Of a stretch of 64,000 nucleotides of DNA, positions 36,060 to 47,333 are shown one piece after another. Source of the DNA: Zantedeschia hybrid cultivar (Eukaryota > Streptophyta > Magnoliopsida > Alismatales > Araceae). Position 1 is the stretch's first letter, and each line of letters starts with the position of its first letter. The notes below the pieces were generated by a model. The model worked only from the letters and a program-made list of their open reading frames with translations, was not told the DNA's origin and did no database searches. The stretch spans positions 20,448,501 to 20,512,500 of the forward strand of contig JARZZO010000004.1 of the NCBI GenBank assembly GCA_030544215.1. Direction: 5' to 3'. The position numbers were made by a program, and so were the translations under genes.

Positions 36060-37633
36060 TGTTAGGAATCGCCATGAACGCAGCGGAAATAAAAAGATTC
36101 CATTGTATCGGTTGCTGGGGTTGTAAAACAGACATTAAATCTAAGTGGGAAGAACAGTTCTTCACCTTTGCGGGGTTTCGAATCTCCGTGGATGATGCCG
36201 ACTCAATAATCGCGCACGCGCACGATCTCTAGAGGTATCCACACGAGTTCCCGCAGCAGACGCGATTTCCTCTTCGACTTGAGTGCTCCGACCAGATCTC
36301 AGATCCACCATGCGCGGAGAGAGACAGATCCACTCCGAGAAGAAGAGAGAGAGAGGAGAGAGAGAATCTGGGGAGTAAAATTCGTCCAACTAACTTTTTA
36401 CCACTCCCCTTTGGCCCTCCTTATATAGAAATAAGGATAAGCACAACAATTAATCCTCATGATTATCCAAGAGTTTGGCCTTGGATAATTCTCCATTAAA
36501 TCTTCATGTTTATCCTGCAGTTTTTCACAAAAACCCAGATAAGCATGAAATTTAACATCTCTCACCGTCTGACGAGAACTCTTATGTGTGTGACCCTCTA
36601 GGCCCATATATCAGTCCGGTTGCAGGCCCATTAAACTTAGAACTGTTTTTTGAGTTTAATATTTATTAATTAACATTTAAACATCGCATGTTAAATGATT
36701 AATTTAATAAATAAGTAATTATCATCCGATGATTAATTCACTTGGCCTTCTGATCATGAACAGCACCAAACACTACCTCATGATCCCAGAAGATATAAGG
36801 GATATTGTTCCCTTCAATTGAACCTTTCCGTCTGCCGATACCGCACAGATATAATCCTTCACTCATGCAATGTCCCGATAACGCAAGGGTATGGTTTTAT
36901 AGTCAAACCCTCTATCGCATTATCCAGATGGATTCCATTACACAGTTAATATCTAGAAAGACATCTCTTTCATTTGACCCTGGCCAGGGATTTCTGTGTA
37001 CACATCCATAGGACATTCTCTCTCCAGTCTTATACCAAGAGTGAGTGATCCCTTGTTGTTCACTCAATTACCGTCGCAAGCTTTCCACTGTATCTGAAAG
37101 ACCGATTATGGTGGACTTAATGGTTAAAGTCCACGAGTCAGAGAATCAAGATACAATGGTCCACAAACAAGGTATCATTGGTGACTCAGGTCAAAGGACC
37201 AACTGTGCTACTGCAACGATAGAATTCCCTGGTTGACTAATAGGTATAATTACCATCCAGGAATTCTTATTTGGGTCTGTTCAGTGAACTCATTCTTTAA
37301 TGAGCACCCACTTGTTTGTCTTAGTGTCACCACACGAGTGAATGTGAGATCATTCACCCTCATCATATGAGCAGACATAACTTGTGTCGATCTTATCGGA
37401 TATTTAATGTCCATCTCAAATATCCTATGATCGAGAACTATTTAAGACAATTGCCTTAGGATATTGATCTCACTATCATGATCTCATCATGATTCAATAT
37501 CCCATACATTTGTCTATGGACCTTCATTACGATAGTCGTTTGCGAGAACTATTAAATGAAGAAATAAATGCCTTTATTAATAATCTGAACTAGAATGTAC
37601 AATGATTGGCTTTGAGTCCACCCAATTCTAACA
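36060..37633 (-). repeat. Copia-1 right LTR (5' LTR of the element)
   Basis: The 1574-bp repeat carries the promoter. TATATAA on the minus strand (36421-36427) leaves roughly 330 bases of R-U5 before the primer site. Confidence 0.92.
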
Positions 37634-38549
37634 TTCCTTACCATGCACATGCTGTTGAGGCCACCATATAGATGCGCCAAAATCACTGGGGCAATGGATC
37701 GCCCCCGCCAGAGTAAGCTCAACCCCCACATATTCTTTCTCCAGCACAGAACCCGAAGTCGGGAACCATAAAGTACCTCCCAGGACCAAGCACAATCCTT
37801 GCATCAGCCTCTCTGGTTCAATTACTCTGCGGAATCAACCAGCGCACAAGGCGATCGACGAGGATCCCCTGTCGGTCGCTCATGCGGCATACTTCCCACT
37901 TATCCTGTACGATCTCAGCAAAGATCTCATCCCAGGTAGGTAAGTCAGTAGGGTCACTGGCAGCTAGGTTATCCCAACCATAGATGAGTTCCACCTCTTC
38001 CAACAAAATGGTGGCCTCGAACTCGCAGAAGATGAATGTGTGCGTCTCCGGGTGCCACAATTCGAGCAGCGCACCCAGACTCTCCTAGTGCCAGTGCATA
38101 TAGTTAAGCCTCTTTACAAACACGACTGTTTGAGTCAAATTCCACCGATGCACCAACACCCTCATGTCCAACGTGATAGCATCCATAAGATCGGAAAGCC
38201 ACATATATCGTCGGGTATGTCTTGCATCAGGGAAGTGAGGTATAGGTTGCAAGTCAAAAGGAGAGATGTAACCAACAACGACCAAACATTTTATAAAGAA
38301 AGGAAAAGATAGGAGGTACCTTTTCTTGTGCAAGCAGATTGGTGAGATGGCCGTCAACATTTGAGAGAACCCTGGGGCCCCTTGCGACAACACGAGAAGA
38401 AAAGGAGGCCATAGTCAGCATGAAAAGGGTTTCAGAATATCCAAAAGCCGTCAGGCTATTCTTTTGTAAAGCTGTAAAGATAACCTTGAACCTTTCCATC
38501 TTCCATGAAAAGTGGAATGCATCCCCATCCACTTTGTCGAGGACGGCAT

Positions 38550-38826
38550 CCTCCTTGGCCTTCCACCTTTTCCACGGAAGGCACATCTCTTGGCCTTTCA
38601 CCTTTATGGAAGGCATCCTCCTTGGCCTTCCACCTTTTCCACGGAAGGCACATTTCATGGCCTTCCACCTTTTCCACGGAAGGCACATTTCTTGGCCTTC
38701 CACCTTTATGGAAGGCATCCTCCTTGGCCTTCCACCTTTTCCATGGAAGGCACATCTCTTGGCCTTCCGCCTTTATGGAAGGTATCCTCCTTGGCCTTCC
38801 ACCTTTTCCACGGAAGGCACATCTTC
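38550..38826. repeat. Hairpin minisatellite beside antisense gene 2
   Basis: Eight units of 32-35 bp are of two alternating kinds: one with CCTTTTCCACGGAAGGCACAT and one with CCTTTATGGAAGGCATCCTCC (each shortened here). Both fold on GCCTTCC/GGAAGGC. The unit is clearly related to the LTR minisatellite of the same element. Frames crossing it on both strands are artefacts. Confidence 0.85.
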
Positions 38827-38829
38827 TCG

Positions 38830-39800
38830 GTGTCCATCTCCCAAGTAGATGTGCCACTTGGATGTTCACCCACTGGTCTAGCACACCATCTCTTATCAAA
38901 ATATGTAGGGCCTTGACTTTACCCTATATGAATGAATAGACCAAGTGATCTTTCTCGAGTCGAAGCCATATCGGATTGGCATTCTACCTGTAGGATGGCC
39001 ATATCTTCCGCATTGGCTTCGACTCACAATCAGTCTCTACTTTTTTGTAGCTTGATATTTAATGCTAAAGTCATTGATTATCTGAACTTTCGCTAATGTG
39101 CGTTATTGCAGCTACAGGGAATACGAGGCAAGGGAAATTCATGATACAGGAGGCTAATAATTTTGGGCGTATAGACTCTGAGTTCCTCTTTAAACAAAAC
39201 AAAGAGGAGTCTATATTCCACAAGTTATTCGATTGGCCAATAAATCCCTCCTGCTTGCATTAGGAATTTATTTTCTAAATTTTAAACCAGCATGCATTGC
39301 ATAAGCATCCATCCTCGCCCTGGAGACAATGACCATGATTTATCACTCTGCTTACCCCATTGTTGATTTGTTGATTCTGGCAACTATTCATTTGTTAGCT
39401 CTTTGAATTGCAAGATCTTACATTTTCATAATCCTCGTGCTTGAAGATTTTCTCACTTGGCGATCACGTGATACGCCAGGCCACCATGCGCCCGTTGTGT
39501 CGAGACCGTTTCAAGTCGCGTCCCTTCCTTGCTTGAGATACCCTTGGGCCAGATTGCCATGCATCTTAGTACGCCAAGGCCTCGTGGTTCCAGCACTCGA
39601 GGGTCCTACGGATTGTGATTCTCCAGTTTGAATTTTGTTCCCCTTCTCAATCACCCTTGCAATCCAAATACCTAACTCTCATGCATTTACCACATTCGCA
39701 TATCATCCTTGGATCTAGCTCATCCCTTTTGTCCAAAATCAGGTTTGATTTTCGGAACACCTATTTATCATTCCGCTCCGCTCCACTACAAAACAGGTGT
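38830..39800 (+). other. Gypsy-A 3' spacer, no gene seen
   Basis: Non-coding sequence runs between the minisatellite and the polypurine tract. Short frames show no similarity I recognise. Confidence 0.5.
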
Positions 39801-39803
39801 CCC

Positions 39804-39814
39804 GGAGGGGCATT
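39804..39814 (+). other. Gypsy-A polypurine tract
   Basis: GGAGGGGCATT directly precedes the TGTAGACACC start of the 3' LTR, the usual plus-strand primer position. Confidence 0.75.
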
Positions 39815-41275
39815 TGTAGACACCGATATTGGACCCCTTTTGGCCTTAAACCCCCATCATATTAGCACACCTCATGTAGCCCATCATATTTCTCCACTTA
39901 ATTCAGCCCATTAGTAGCCAAGCCCATTAACCACCACTCGTCTTTCCACCTTTTCGTGGAAGGCCAACTCGGTGGCCTTCCACCTTCCCTGAAGGCCAGC
40001 TGCTCTGCCTTCCACCTTTTCGTGGAAGGCTAACTTGGTGGCCTTCCACCTTCTCCGAAGGCCAGTTGCTCTGCCTTCCACCTTTTCGTAGAAGGCCAAC
40101 TTGATGGCTTTCCACGAAAGAGAAAGGCAAGATGGTTGGCCATCCATCTTTTTCCACCTTTTTCCATCTTTTTGCACCCTTTCGCGGAAGGCCAACTCAG
40201 TCGCCTTCCACCTTTACCGAAGGCTAGCCGCTTCGCCTTCCACCTTTTAGCAACTTGGTGGCCTTCCACGAAAGAGGAAGACAAGATGGTTGGCCGTCCA
40301 CCCTCCTTGACTTCGTCTTCCCACGATCTCTTCCACTCGCGACCCTCACCTCCCACTACTCTGGCCACTCCCTACTCCGGCGACTACCGCACGCACGACC
40401 TCTAACCCTGGACCATTTCCTATTGGCTCCTTAGGGATTAACAGGGATTTAGACCCCTAATTTCCTTATTTTCTTTCCCCCTATTTAAACCCCTTAGGTC
40501 CTCTCGGGAAGGGGGTTGGAGAGCTGGGAGTTAAGGATTTTAGGAGGTTGAAGAGGCTTGCGTTGGAAGACTTCAGGTTGGCAGAGGCTCTAGTGCACAG
40601 GGGCAGGAGCTAGGCGAGTCAAAGGAAACAAGGGGTCCCCCGCATCCTAAATGGGCTTGTCTCCTTAATCCTTTCTTATTTTATTCTTTTCCATCATCTA
40701 TCATTCAATCATCCCAAAGTCTTTTATTCTCTCTCCTTTCCATTTTACCACAACACATCTATTTTCACTATTGTCACACATGAGCACCTCATTTGCATGC
40801 ATATATGTTAGGATGACTTAGCACCCTTCACCCCCAGAGGTTTCAAACAAAAAATGGGAGGTGAGTGGCCATAGTGCATGGTCACCTTCTCTCCCCAAAC
40901 ACCCATCCGGTATGTTCCCTTTCAATTTTTAGTTTATTTACATATTTGCATGAACAGATTCTACATGTCACAGTTCTAATTTGTTCTCTTTACTTTGTTA
41001 AGTATTTTTCTCTTAGGGGCTCTTACCACATTCTACGCGTGGACTACCGAACTCTTCTCCTTCGGCTTGCCAAAGGTAGAGAAGAAGAACCCATTATCCC
41101 CCGCTCCAACAAGACAAGACGCGATCAATCCACCCATCCTGCAGAGCATATGGACCCCAAGGTAATGCTCATGGCTATCACATACTTTAATTCCTAACAC
41201 CTCATCGCCGCAGTTGTGCAACGGACGAAGGCCCCTCCCCGCGGAAGGAGAACGGGAACACTCCGGGTGTCCACA
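39815..41275 (+). repeat. Gypsy-A 3' LTR
   Basis: The 1461-bp repeat is collinear with 9428-10879 (hairpin minisatellite 39945-40285, CTATTTAAAC near 40491) and ends GGTGTCCACA. CGCAA after it is the decayed partner of CGCGG before the 5' LTR. Confidence 0.88.
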
Positions 41276-44200
41276 CGCAACTCTTTCACTTGCGCAATGG
41301 CTCCATTGTTGTCGCACAATAGCGTAACAGGTTTAGAGATGCTGGGAACTACGCCGAGGTCGGTGATGAATTTCTTCATCCACACTGCTTCCTTGGCGGC
41401 TTTAGCTGCAGCGATGTACTCAGCTTCAGTCGTCGAATCTACAGTGGCTTCCTGCTTGGAACTCTTTCAGCACACTGCTCCTCCGTTCAAAGTAAACACA
41501 AATCCAGATGTAGACTTGCTATCATCTAGATCTGATTGAAAACTCGAGTCAGTAAAGTCTCGTAGTTTCAAGTCACCTCCTTCATAGACAAGAAACATAT
41601 CCTTAGTTCTTCTCAAGTACTTAAGGATGCATTTCACTACCTTTCAGTGCTCTTTGCTTGGATCAGCCTGAAATCTGCTCGTAACACTTAGAGCATATGC
41701 CACATCAGGCCTTGTACATAACATGGCATATATGATAGATCCTATGGCAGAGGCATAGGGTACTCTATCCATGAATGCCCTCTCATTAGGAGTCTTAGGA
41801 GACTGCTCCTTTGAGAGATAAATGCTATGTCTCATCGGTATGAGACCTCTTTTGGAATTTTTCATGCAAAACCTTTTGACTATAGTATCTATGTATAAGG
41901 ATTAGGTCATTCTGAGCATCTTCTTTGATCTATCTCTATAGATCCGTATTCCCAATACGTAGGATGCTTCTCCTAAATCCTTCATGGAAGAGTTTTTCGA
42001 CAGCCAGATCTTTACCGATGATATCATAGCTACATTATTCCTAATGAGTAGTATGTCATCTACGTAAAGAACTAAGAAGGTGACTGCACTCCCACTAGTC
42101 TACTTATATACACAAGGCTCATCTTCATTCTTAATGAGGTCATAAGACTTGACTACCTCGTCAAATCTTATATTCTAGTTTTGGGAAGCCTGCTTCAGTC
42201 CATAAATAGACTTTTGAAGCTTGCACACTCTATCTGGAGATTTTTTGGATGTGAAACCTTCAGGTTGTATTATATACACCTCTTTCTCAAGATTACCGTT
42301 GAGAAAGACAGTCTTCACATCCATATGCCAGATCTCATAATCGAAGTGTGCAGCTATGACGAGTAGAACTCTGATCGACTTTATCATGGCAACTGATGAG
42401 AAAGTCTCGTTATAGTCAATTCCTTGCCTTTGACGATATCCTTTTGCCACCAACCTTGCCTTATAAGTGTCGATCCGTCCATCAGCACCGATCTTTCTCT
42501 TAAAGATCCACTTGCATCCAATGGGTATAATACCCTCGGACAAGTCCTATAAGTTCCAAACTTGGTTGGTGTACATAGACTGGATTTCAGAGTTTATGGC
42601 TTCTCGCCATTTCCCGGCTTCTCGGCCTTCTATAGCCTCCTAGTAGGATTTAGGATCATCATCCTCATTATATTCTACCTTAGACTTACCTTCATCGATA
42701 TGTCCCACATATCGTTTGGGTAGTTTAGGTATCCTACCAGATCTGCGAGGCTCATCTATGTGTACCTGAACAGATTCCGGAACTGATATCTCATCTGATG
42801 ATATCACATCTATTTGGGGATCTGGAACTTTTTTCAGTACTATTTTACTCCTACTGTCCTCCTGGAGAAGGTATTCTTCGTCCAGGAAGACAACTTTCCT
42901 AGCGACAAACACCTTTTATTCACCAGGATGGTAAAAGTAGCATCAAAATGTCTCCTTTAGATATCCCACAAACTTGTATCTATCAGTTCTTGATTCCAAC
43001 TTGTCTAGATCATGCCTCTTTACATGAGCAGGACAGCCCTAGACTTTAACATGTTTAAATTTTGGTTTTCTATATTTCCATATTTCATATGGAGTAGAGG
43101 TCATAGACTTGCTGGGTACTCTGTTCAGTAGGTATGCTGCTGACTCTTAAGCATACCCCTAGAGGGACACTAGTAAACCCGAAAATCTCATCATGGATCG
43201 CACCATGTCTAACAAGATGCGATTCCTCCTTTTTGATACACCATTCAAATGCGGTGTATATGGAGGGGTCAGCTGAGAAAGCATACCATTATCCTTTAAG
43301 AATTGTGTGAAATTAGTACTCAAGTATTCTCCTCCCTGATTTGATCGAAGGTTTTAATACTCATTTATGTCTACTTCTCTACCTCATTCTTGAACTTACT
43401 GAATTTCTCAAATGCTTCCGACGTGTACTTCATCAAGTACACATAGTATAATCTTGAGAAGTCATTGGTGAACGTGATGAAGTACGAGAAGCCACCTTTG
43501 GCTTTGGTGGACATTGGACAACATACATCCGAATGTATTAGTTCCAAAATGTCTTTGGCATGTTCTCCATGTTTAGTAAATGGAGACTTTACCATCTTTC
43601 CCATAAGGCAGGACTCACATGTCGCAAACGATTCATAATCGAATGAATTTAAATATCCATGTTTGTATAACTTTTGTAACCTGCTTTCATCAATGTGTCT
43701 AAGTCTACAATGCTACGTGTAGGCTTGGTTCACACAATTCTTGCTCTTCTTAAGAGCATTATCAATGTGAAGATTGTAATAAGAAACATCTAAAAGATAT
43801 AGTCCGTTCACTAAAGATGTTGAAGCTATTGATTTATTACCATAATAAATCGAATAACTTCTATTTTCAATATTCAACCTATATCCTATCTTGTCCAAAT
43901 AAGATACTGATATGATGTTCTTTATTATGATATGAACATAATAACAATCTTCCAATGATAATACATCTCCCAATGGAAGCCTGAGGTTTGCTATCCCAAC
44001 AGCAACTGTCGCAACTTTTGCGCCATTTCCTAGCCTTAGTTTCACCTCGCCTTTTCTCAGCTTGCGCTTACTTGTCAGCATCTGCACATAATGGCAAATA
44101 TAAGAAGCACACCCGGTATCTAATACCCAAGATGTGGAATATCTAACTGACAAGTTGATATCTATCATATAGATATATGAAGCTTCTGATGGCTTCACTT

Positions 44201-44501
44201 TCCCATGAGCTTTATCGTAGAGGAACTCCTTGTAGTTCTTTTTCCAGTGACCATTCTGTTTACAGTAGAAGCAGTCACCTTTTACTACTCCTTGAACATT
44301 GTCCTTCTTCCTTTTGTCATATGTTATCATCTCTGCCTCAAGGGCATCCAATGCCGGTTCAACAAGAGGATCAGCTCCAAAGATGTGGGTAATGTACTCA
44401 GATCTGAAGACATTCTTCAGGTTTCTGAGCCAAACCGAGTTGTTTAGGCCAGTCAAAAGATTGTCATCAAATATGTCATGGAGTGGGTTATTCGACGACA
44501 T
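41276..44501 (-). pseudogene. Copia-2 gag-pol, 5' portion, broken
   Basis: It starts with MSSNNPLHDIFDDNLLTG at 44501. A gag block is missing: the frame jumps from the early gag (DKRKKDN) to the zinc knuckle CFYCKQNGHWKKNY, whose last Cys is Tyr. Protease WVLDTGC is intact. The integrase zone (43370-43710) has stops. The RT frame (42912 down to 41281) is shifted relative to gag but keeps KARLVAKGYRQRQGIDY and YVDD (about 42055-42066). The RNase H ends at DNNGAIAQVKEL, where Gypsy-A begins. The continuation is 9427-9228. Confidence 0.85.
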
Positions 44502-44690
44502 AATTCCCTACATGAGATAAGTAAAATATATTTAGCAGATGTTCAATTATTAAAATTTAAAATAGGACATAGTCTTATTATCAAGTTTTAACTCCACTAA
44601 TTTTCGATGGACTGTATAACCCTCAACTATACAGAACGGGAGACGTCGACAGTCTCCTAGTGGGGATCAGAATCTCAATGACTTGCAGTA

Positions 44691-44998
44691 CAATCTTGTG
44701 GATAGCACAAGAAAGTTGTAAAACAATCAAAGAGCACCTATCTCATAGGACTTGCAACTCCTTACAATATCCGATCATAGCTTCGGTCTCTAGAGATTTA
44801 ATGGCCTTGTGGATAGCACAACAAGCCACTAATTCTGATCTAAGCAAACCATTGTTACGAGACGAGCATAGATTTGCATGCAGTCCTTGTGGATAGCAGA
44901 ACAAAGCTATATGGTTCCTTTACCCCGATCAAATAGGCATCTAATGCCATAGCCACAGTCTCTCCTCACAATTAACAGGCCTTGTAGCACAACAAACC
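44691..44998 (-). repeat. Leader motif copies in Copia-2
   Basis: Copies lie at about 44691-44715, 44803-44826, 44883-44906 and 44979-44998. The last lacks the GGAT of the others. Spacing is 80-112 bp, as in Copia-1. Confidence 0.8.
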
Positions 44999-45839
44999 TG
45001 CCTAAAGTAATTCGAATCCTATGACTATAACGATGGTGGACCACGCGGTAAGTTTTTAACTACTCATGTTACGGCTTAGAATTTAGACGAGGGTATTTAG
45101 ATAACTTTTATCTTGGTTTCTCCTAGGTGATAGTATATAAGTATATCGTATATATTTACTAAATACTATACATACTTTGATTAATAATAAAAAATAAAAA
45201 CATTGTATCACATACATGTCAAGTGTAGTCATGAATAGTATAGTGGGTTTGACTGAAGCCAACAGTCAAATACACACACAATCTAACATAACATTTATAT
45301 CAGATAATTTTGCAAACACATAGGCAAGAGATCTTCATCATATCACCTTCTTGGTTGCAACTGTGGATCATCCTCACTCTTTCCTTGGTTGCCTCGATCA
45401 GATAATATTAAATTCTAGAATTACATGTAAATTGAAGAAGGCCTTATGGCGAGTATAAGAGAGAGGGAGGTAGAATTACATGGGAGTTTAAAAGGAGGAG
45501 AGGTATGCATACCTCTATTTATTAACAATTAATAAATGCCCATTCAAACATCCACGATCTACACACACACATTATTCATCACATGAATAATATTAAAAAT
45601 GCATATCCATTACCACGGTATGTTTTATATCAATCCACATATGATAAGTGCATCACATGACTAAAATAAAAGAATTATCAAAATTAAATAATTTTAGCTT
45701 TCAAAAAGCATAGGTTCTAGTCAAAATTGGCATTTGAATTTTGAAAACACATTTTATTATCTTCACATGCAATTAAATTAGATATAAAAGCATATAAAAC
45801 ACATATCACATGTGCATACACTCCTAATTAATAATTATA

Positions 45840-46560
45840 GAATATTCCATACCATTAGAACATTTCTAATTAAAACAATATAACATATAGATTAATCAAT
45901 ATTAATAATCTAACAATTAAACTATTAATAATTAATTATTAATCTAACTTTTAGATTAGTCCACTAGAGTTAATTATTAATTTAACACTTAAACTATTAA
46001 TTAACTCTAATTAATTATTAACTACTAATCTAATTCTTAGATTAGTTAATTAATGTTAATTACTAATTTAACACTTAAATGATTAATTAACACTAATTAA
46101 TCAATAATTTTTAATCTAACTCTTAAATTAGTTAATTTAAAATTAATCATTAACTTAACACTTAAATTAACAATTAACTCTAATTAACTAAAAAGTATTA
46201 ATCTAACTCTTAGATTAGAAAATTAATGTTAATCATTAATTTAACTCTTAAAGTAATAATTAACATTAGTTAATTAATGACTACTAATTTAACACTTAAA
46301 TTAGTCATTTAAATTAATTGTTAATTTAGCACTTAAATTAATAATTAGCTCTAACTAATTAAAAATTAGATTAATTAATAATTAATAATCTAACATTTAG
46401 ACTAATAATTATTAATCCTTAATCTAACTTTTAAATTAGTTAATTAAAGTTAATTATTAGTTTAACATTTAATCTAATAATTAACTCTAATTGATTAATA
46501 ACTAATTGTTAATTAACATGATTGAAAATCATTAATAACCCAATTTAAAATCAGTAAAAA
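45840..46560. repeat. AT-rich quasi-tandem repeat in Copia-2 leader
   Basis: Imperfect units combining TTAATTATTAATCTAAC and CTTAGATTAGTTAATTAA recur with irregular period. Local self-complementarity is strong. Confidence 0.65.
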
Positions 46561-47315
46561 TGATTTCAAAAATCATTAATGCACAATTAAATTAATAATA
46601 ATTTTAATATTCAAAATAATTTTGAACTTTAAAATTAAAATCAATTTTTTATCTGAGTTTTAAATGGGCTAAATTGGGGTTTAATCAAGGGAAATAGGTG
46701 AATGGGCTCAGACCGTTTAGCCCGAGCCCTGGCTCTGACCTTGCTGAGCCAGGACTTGAACTAGGCGCCCAACAATTGGGCGCTTGGGCTCGGCTCGGGT
46801 CAGCAGGGAACCCGGTCGGTCCATGGTCGGTCGGATCGGCTCAGGGGTCGGCCCCCTTTCAGGTGGGGTTTCTGGCGGCTGGGCCGGCCATGCCGCCGTC
46901 GCCTGGCTTCGCCGGCGATGGTCCCAGCACTGGCAGGCCCACTGAAGGTCCCCTAATGGCAGGCCAAGCCCCTTTTCCCCTTCTTAATTTCTGGTTTTCA
47001 AAACAGTGGAGAAGGAAGGATAGGGAGATTTCTGGCCACCTCCAGCAGCTCTCCGGCCACCTCCGATCATACCAAGATCTCCGGCCACCTCCCCATCGCA
47101 TGGGAACGCCTGATTAAAGCGGTAAAAACCCGCCGTTTTTCGTCCCACAAAGAACACGAAGATCCTCAAAATAAATCTAATTTTTACACAAAAATAAACG
47201 ATCTAATCGCAGCAATCATCCCATGATTATCATCCTTGTGTAAAAATTAAAACAATGCATGGAATAATACGAGAATAATTAATTCGGAGTTCAAAACGGG
47301 ACGAGAAATAGTGGA

Positions 47316-47332
47316 ACCTGGCTCTGATACCA
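47316..47332 (-). other. Copia-2 primer binding site
   Basis: The plus strand reads CTGGCTCTGATACCA, so the minus strand reads TGGTATCAGAGCCAG, the complement of the initiator tRNA-Met 3' end, immediately before the LTR at 47334. Confidence 0.85.
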
Positions 47333-47333
47333 C

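Larger units (their letters stand above)
28098..37633 (-). mobile_element. Copia-1: nearly intact Ty1/copia element
   Basis: LTRs 28098-29668 and 36060-37633 are flanked by exact 5-bp duplications TTCCT (28093-28097 and 37634-37638). A tRNA-iMet primer site (complement of CTGGCTCTGATACCA) lies at 36044-36058 and a GTGGGAGAA tract beside the left LTR. The LTRs differ at fewer than about 20 places by eye over 1.57 kb, so this is the youngest large insertion. The single gag-pol frame is spoiled by three stops. It lies within antisense gene 2 of Gypsy-A. Confidence 0.93.
27560..38430 (-). pseudogene. Antisense gene 2 of Gypsy-A, split by Copia-1
   Basis: Minus-strand coding pieces lie at about 38430-37639 and 28092-27560. 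The first has an exon (to about 38322) with VARGPRVLSNVDGHL, an intron, then LVHRWNLTQTVVFV and WHPETHTFIFCEFEATILLEEVELIYG. This is the aromatic 'WxPxxxxFxFxxxExTxxLEEV' layout of transposon-borne plant mobile-like (PMD/DUF7745-type) domains. After Copia-1 the frame resumes with LWVEMHLCFDFYES, RIFQHSAWYPAQSLLG and a basic tail WRRHSRFTRARIDVTETPEDVE. A stop after MHWH (about 38085) and others show decay. I am confident it is a transposon accessory gene, less so of the family. Confidence 0.6.
9428..41275 (+). mobile_element. Gypsy-A: Tat-lineage Ty3/gypsy element with antisense genes
   Basis: Matching LTRs at 9428-10879 and 39815-41275 start TGTAGACACC and end GGTGTCC(A)CA-like. A primer-site-like TGGCGATCACAGTGGG follows the 5' LTR, and the purine-rich GGAGGGGCATT precedes the 3' LTR. 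Flanks are CGCGG (9423-9427) and CGCAA (41276-41280), a decayed 5-bp duplication. In order it holds a leader minisatellite, gag, protease plus G-patch, pol RNase H, a second (archaeal-type) RNase H, integrase, a spacer, and two antisense genes. The second RNase H and the long LTRs place it in the Tat group. The reverse transcriptase is missing. Nested in it are Copia-3, a solo LTR and Copia-1. Its own length is about 16 kb. Confidence 0.88.
44520..47320 (-). other. Copia-2 untranslated leader
   Basis: It has the same three-zone plan as Copia-1. Four copies of a CCTTGTGGATAGCACAACA motif lie at 44691-44998. A long AT-rich zone of AATTAATTATTAATCTAAC-like quasi-repeats lies at about 45840-46560. 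A GC-rich zone has the inverted repeat CCTGGCTC/GAGCCAGG at 46728-46753. Confidence 0.7.

Noticed and set aside
38550..38826. CRISPR-like array
   Set aside because: Units are tandem without unique spacers, in a plant retrotransposon. It is a minisatellite.
38254..38939. Five long overlapping frames of 134-169 codons
   Set aside because: Same cause: the 32-35-bp repeats keep several phases open. Only the part near 38320-38430 overlaps real antisense-gene coding.
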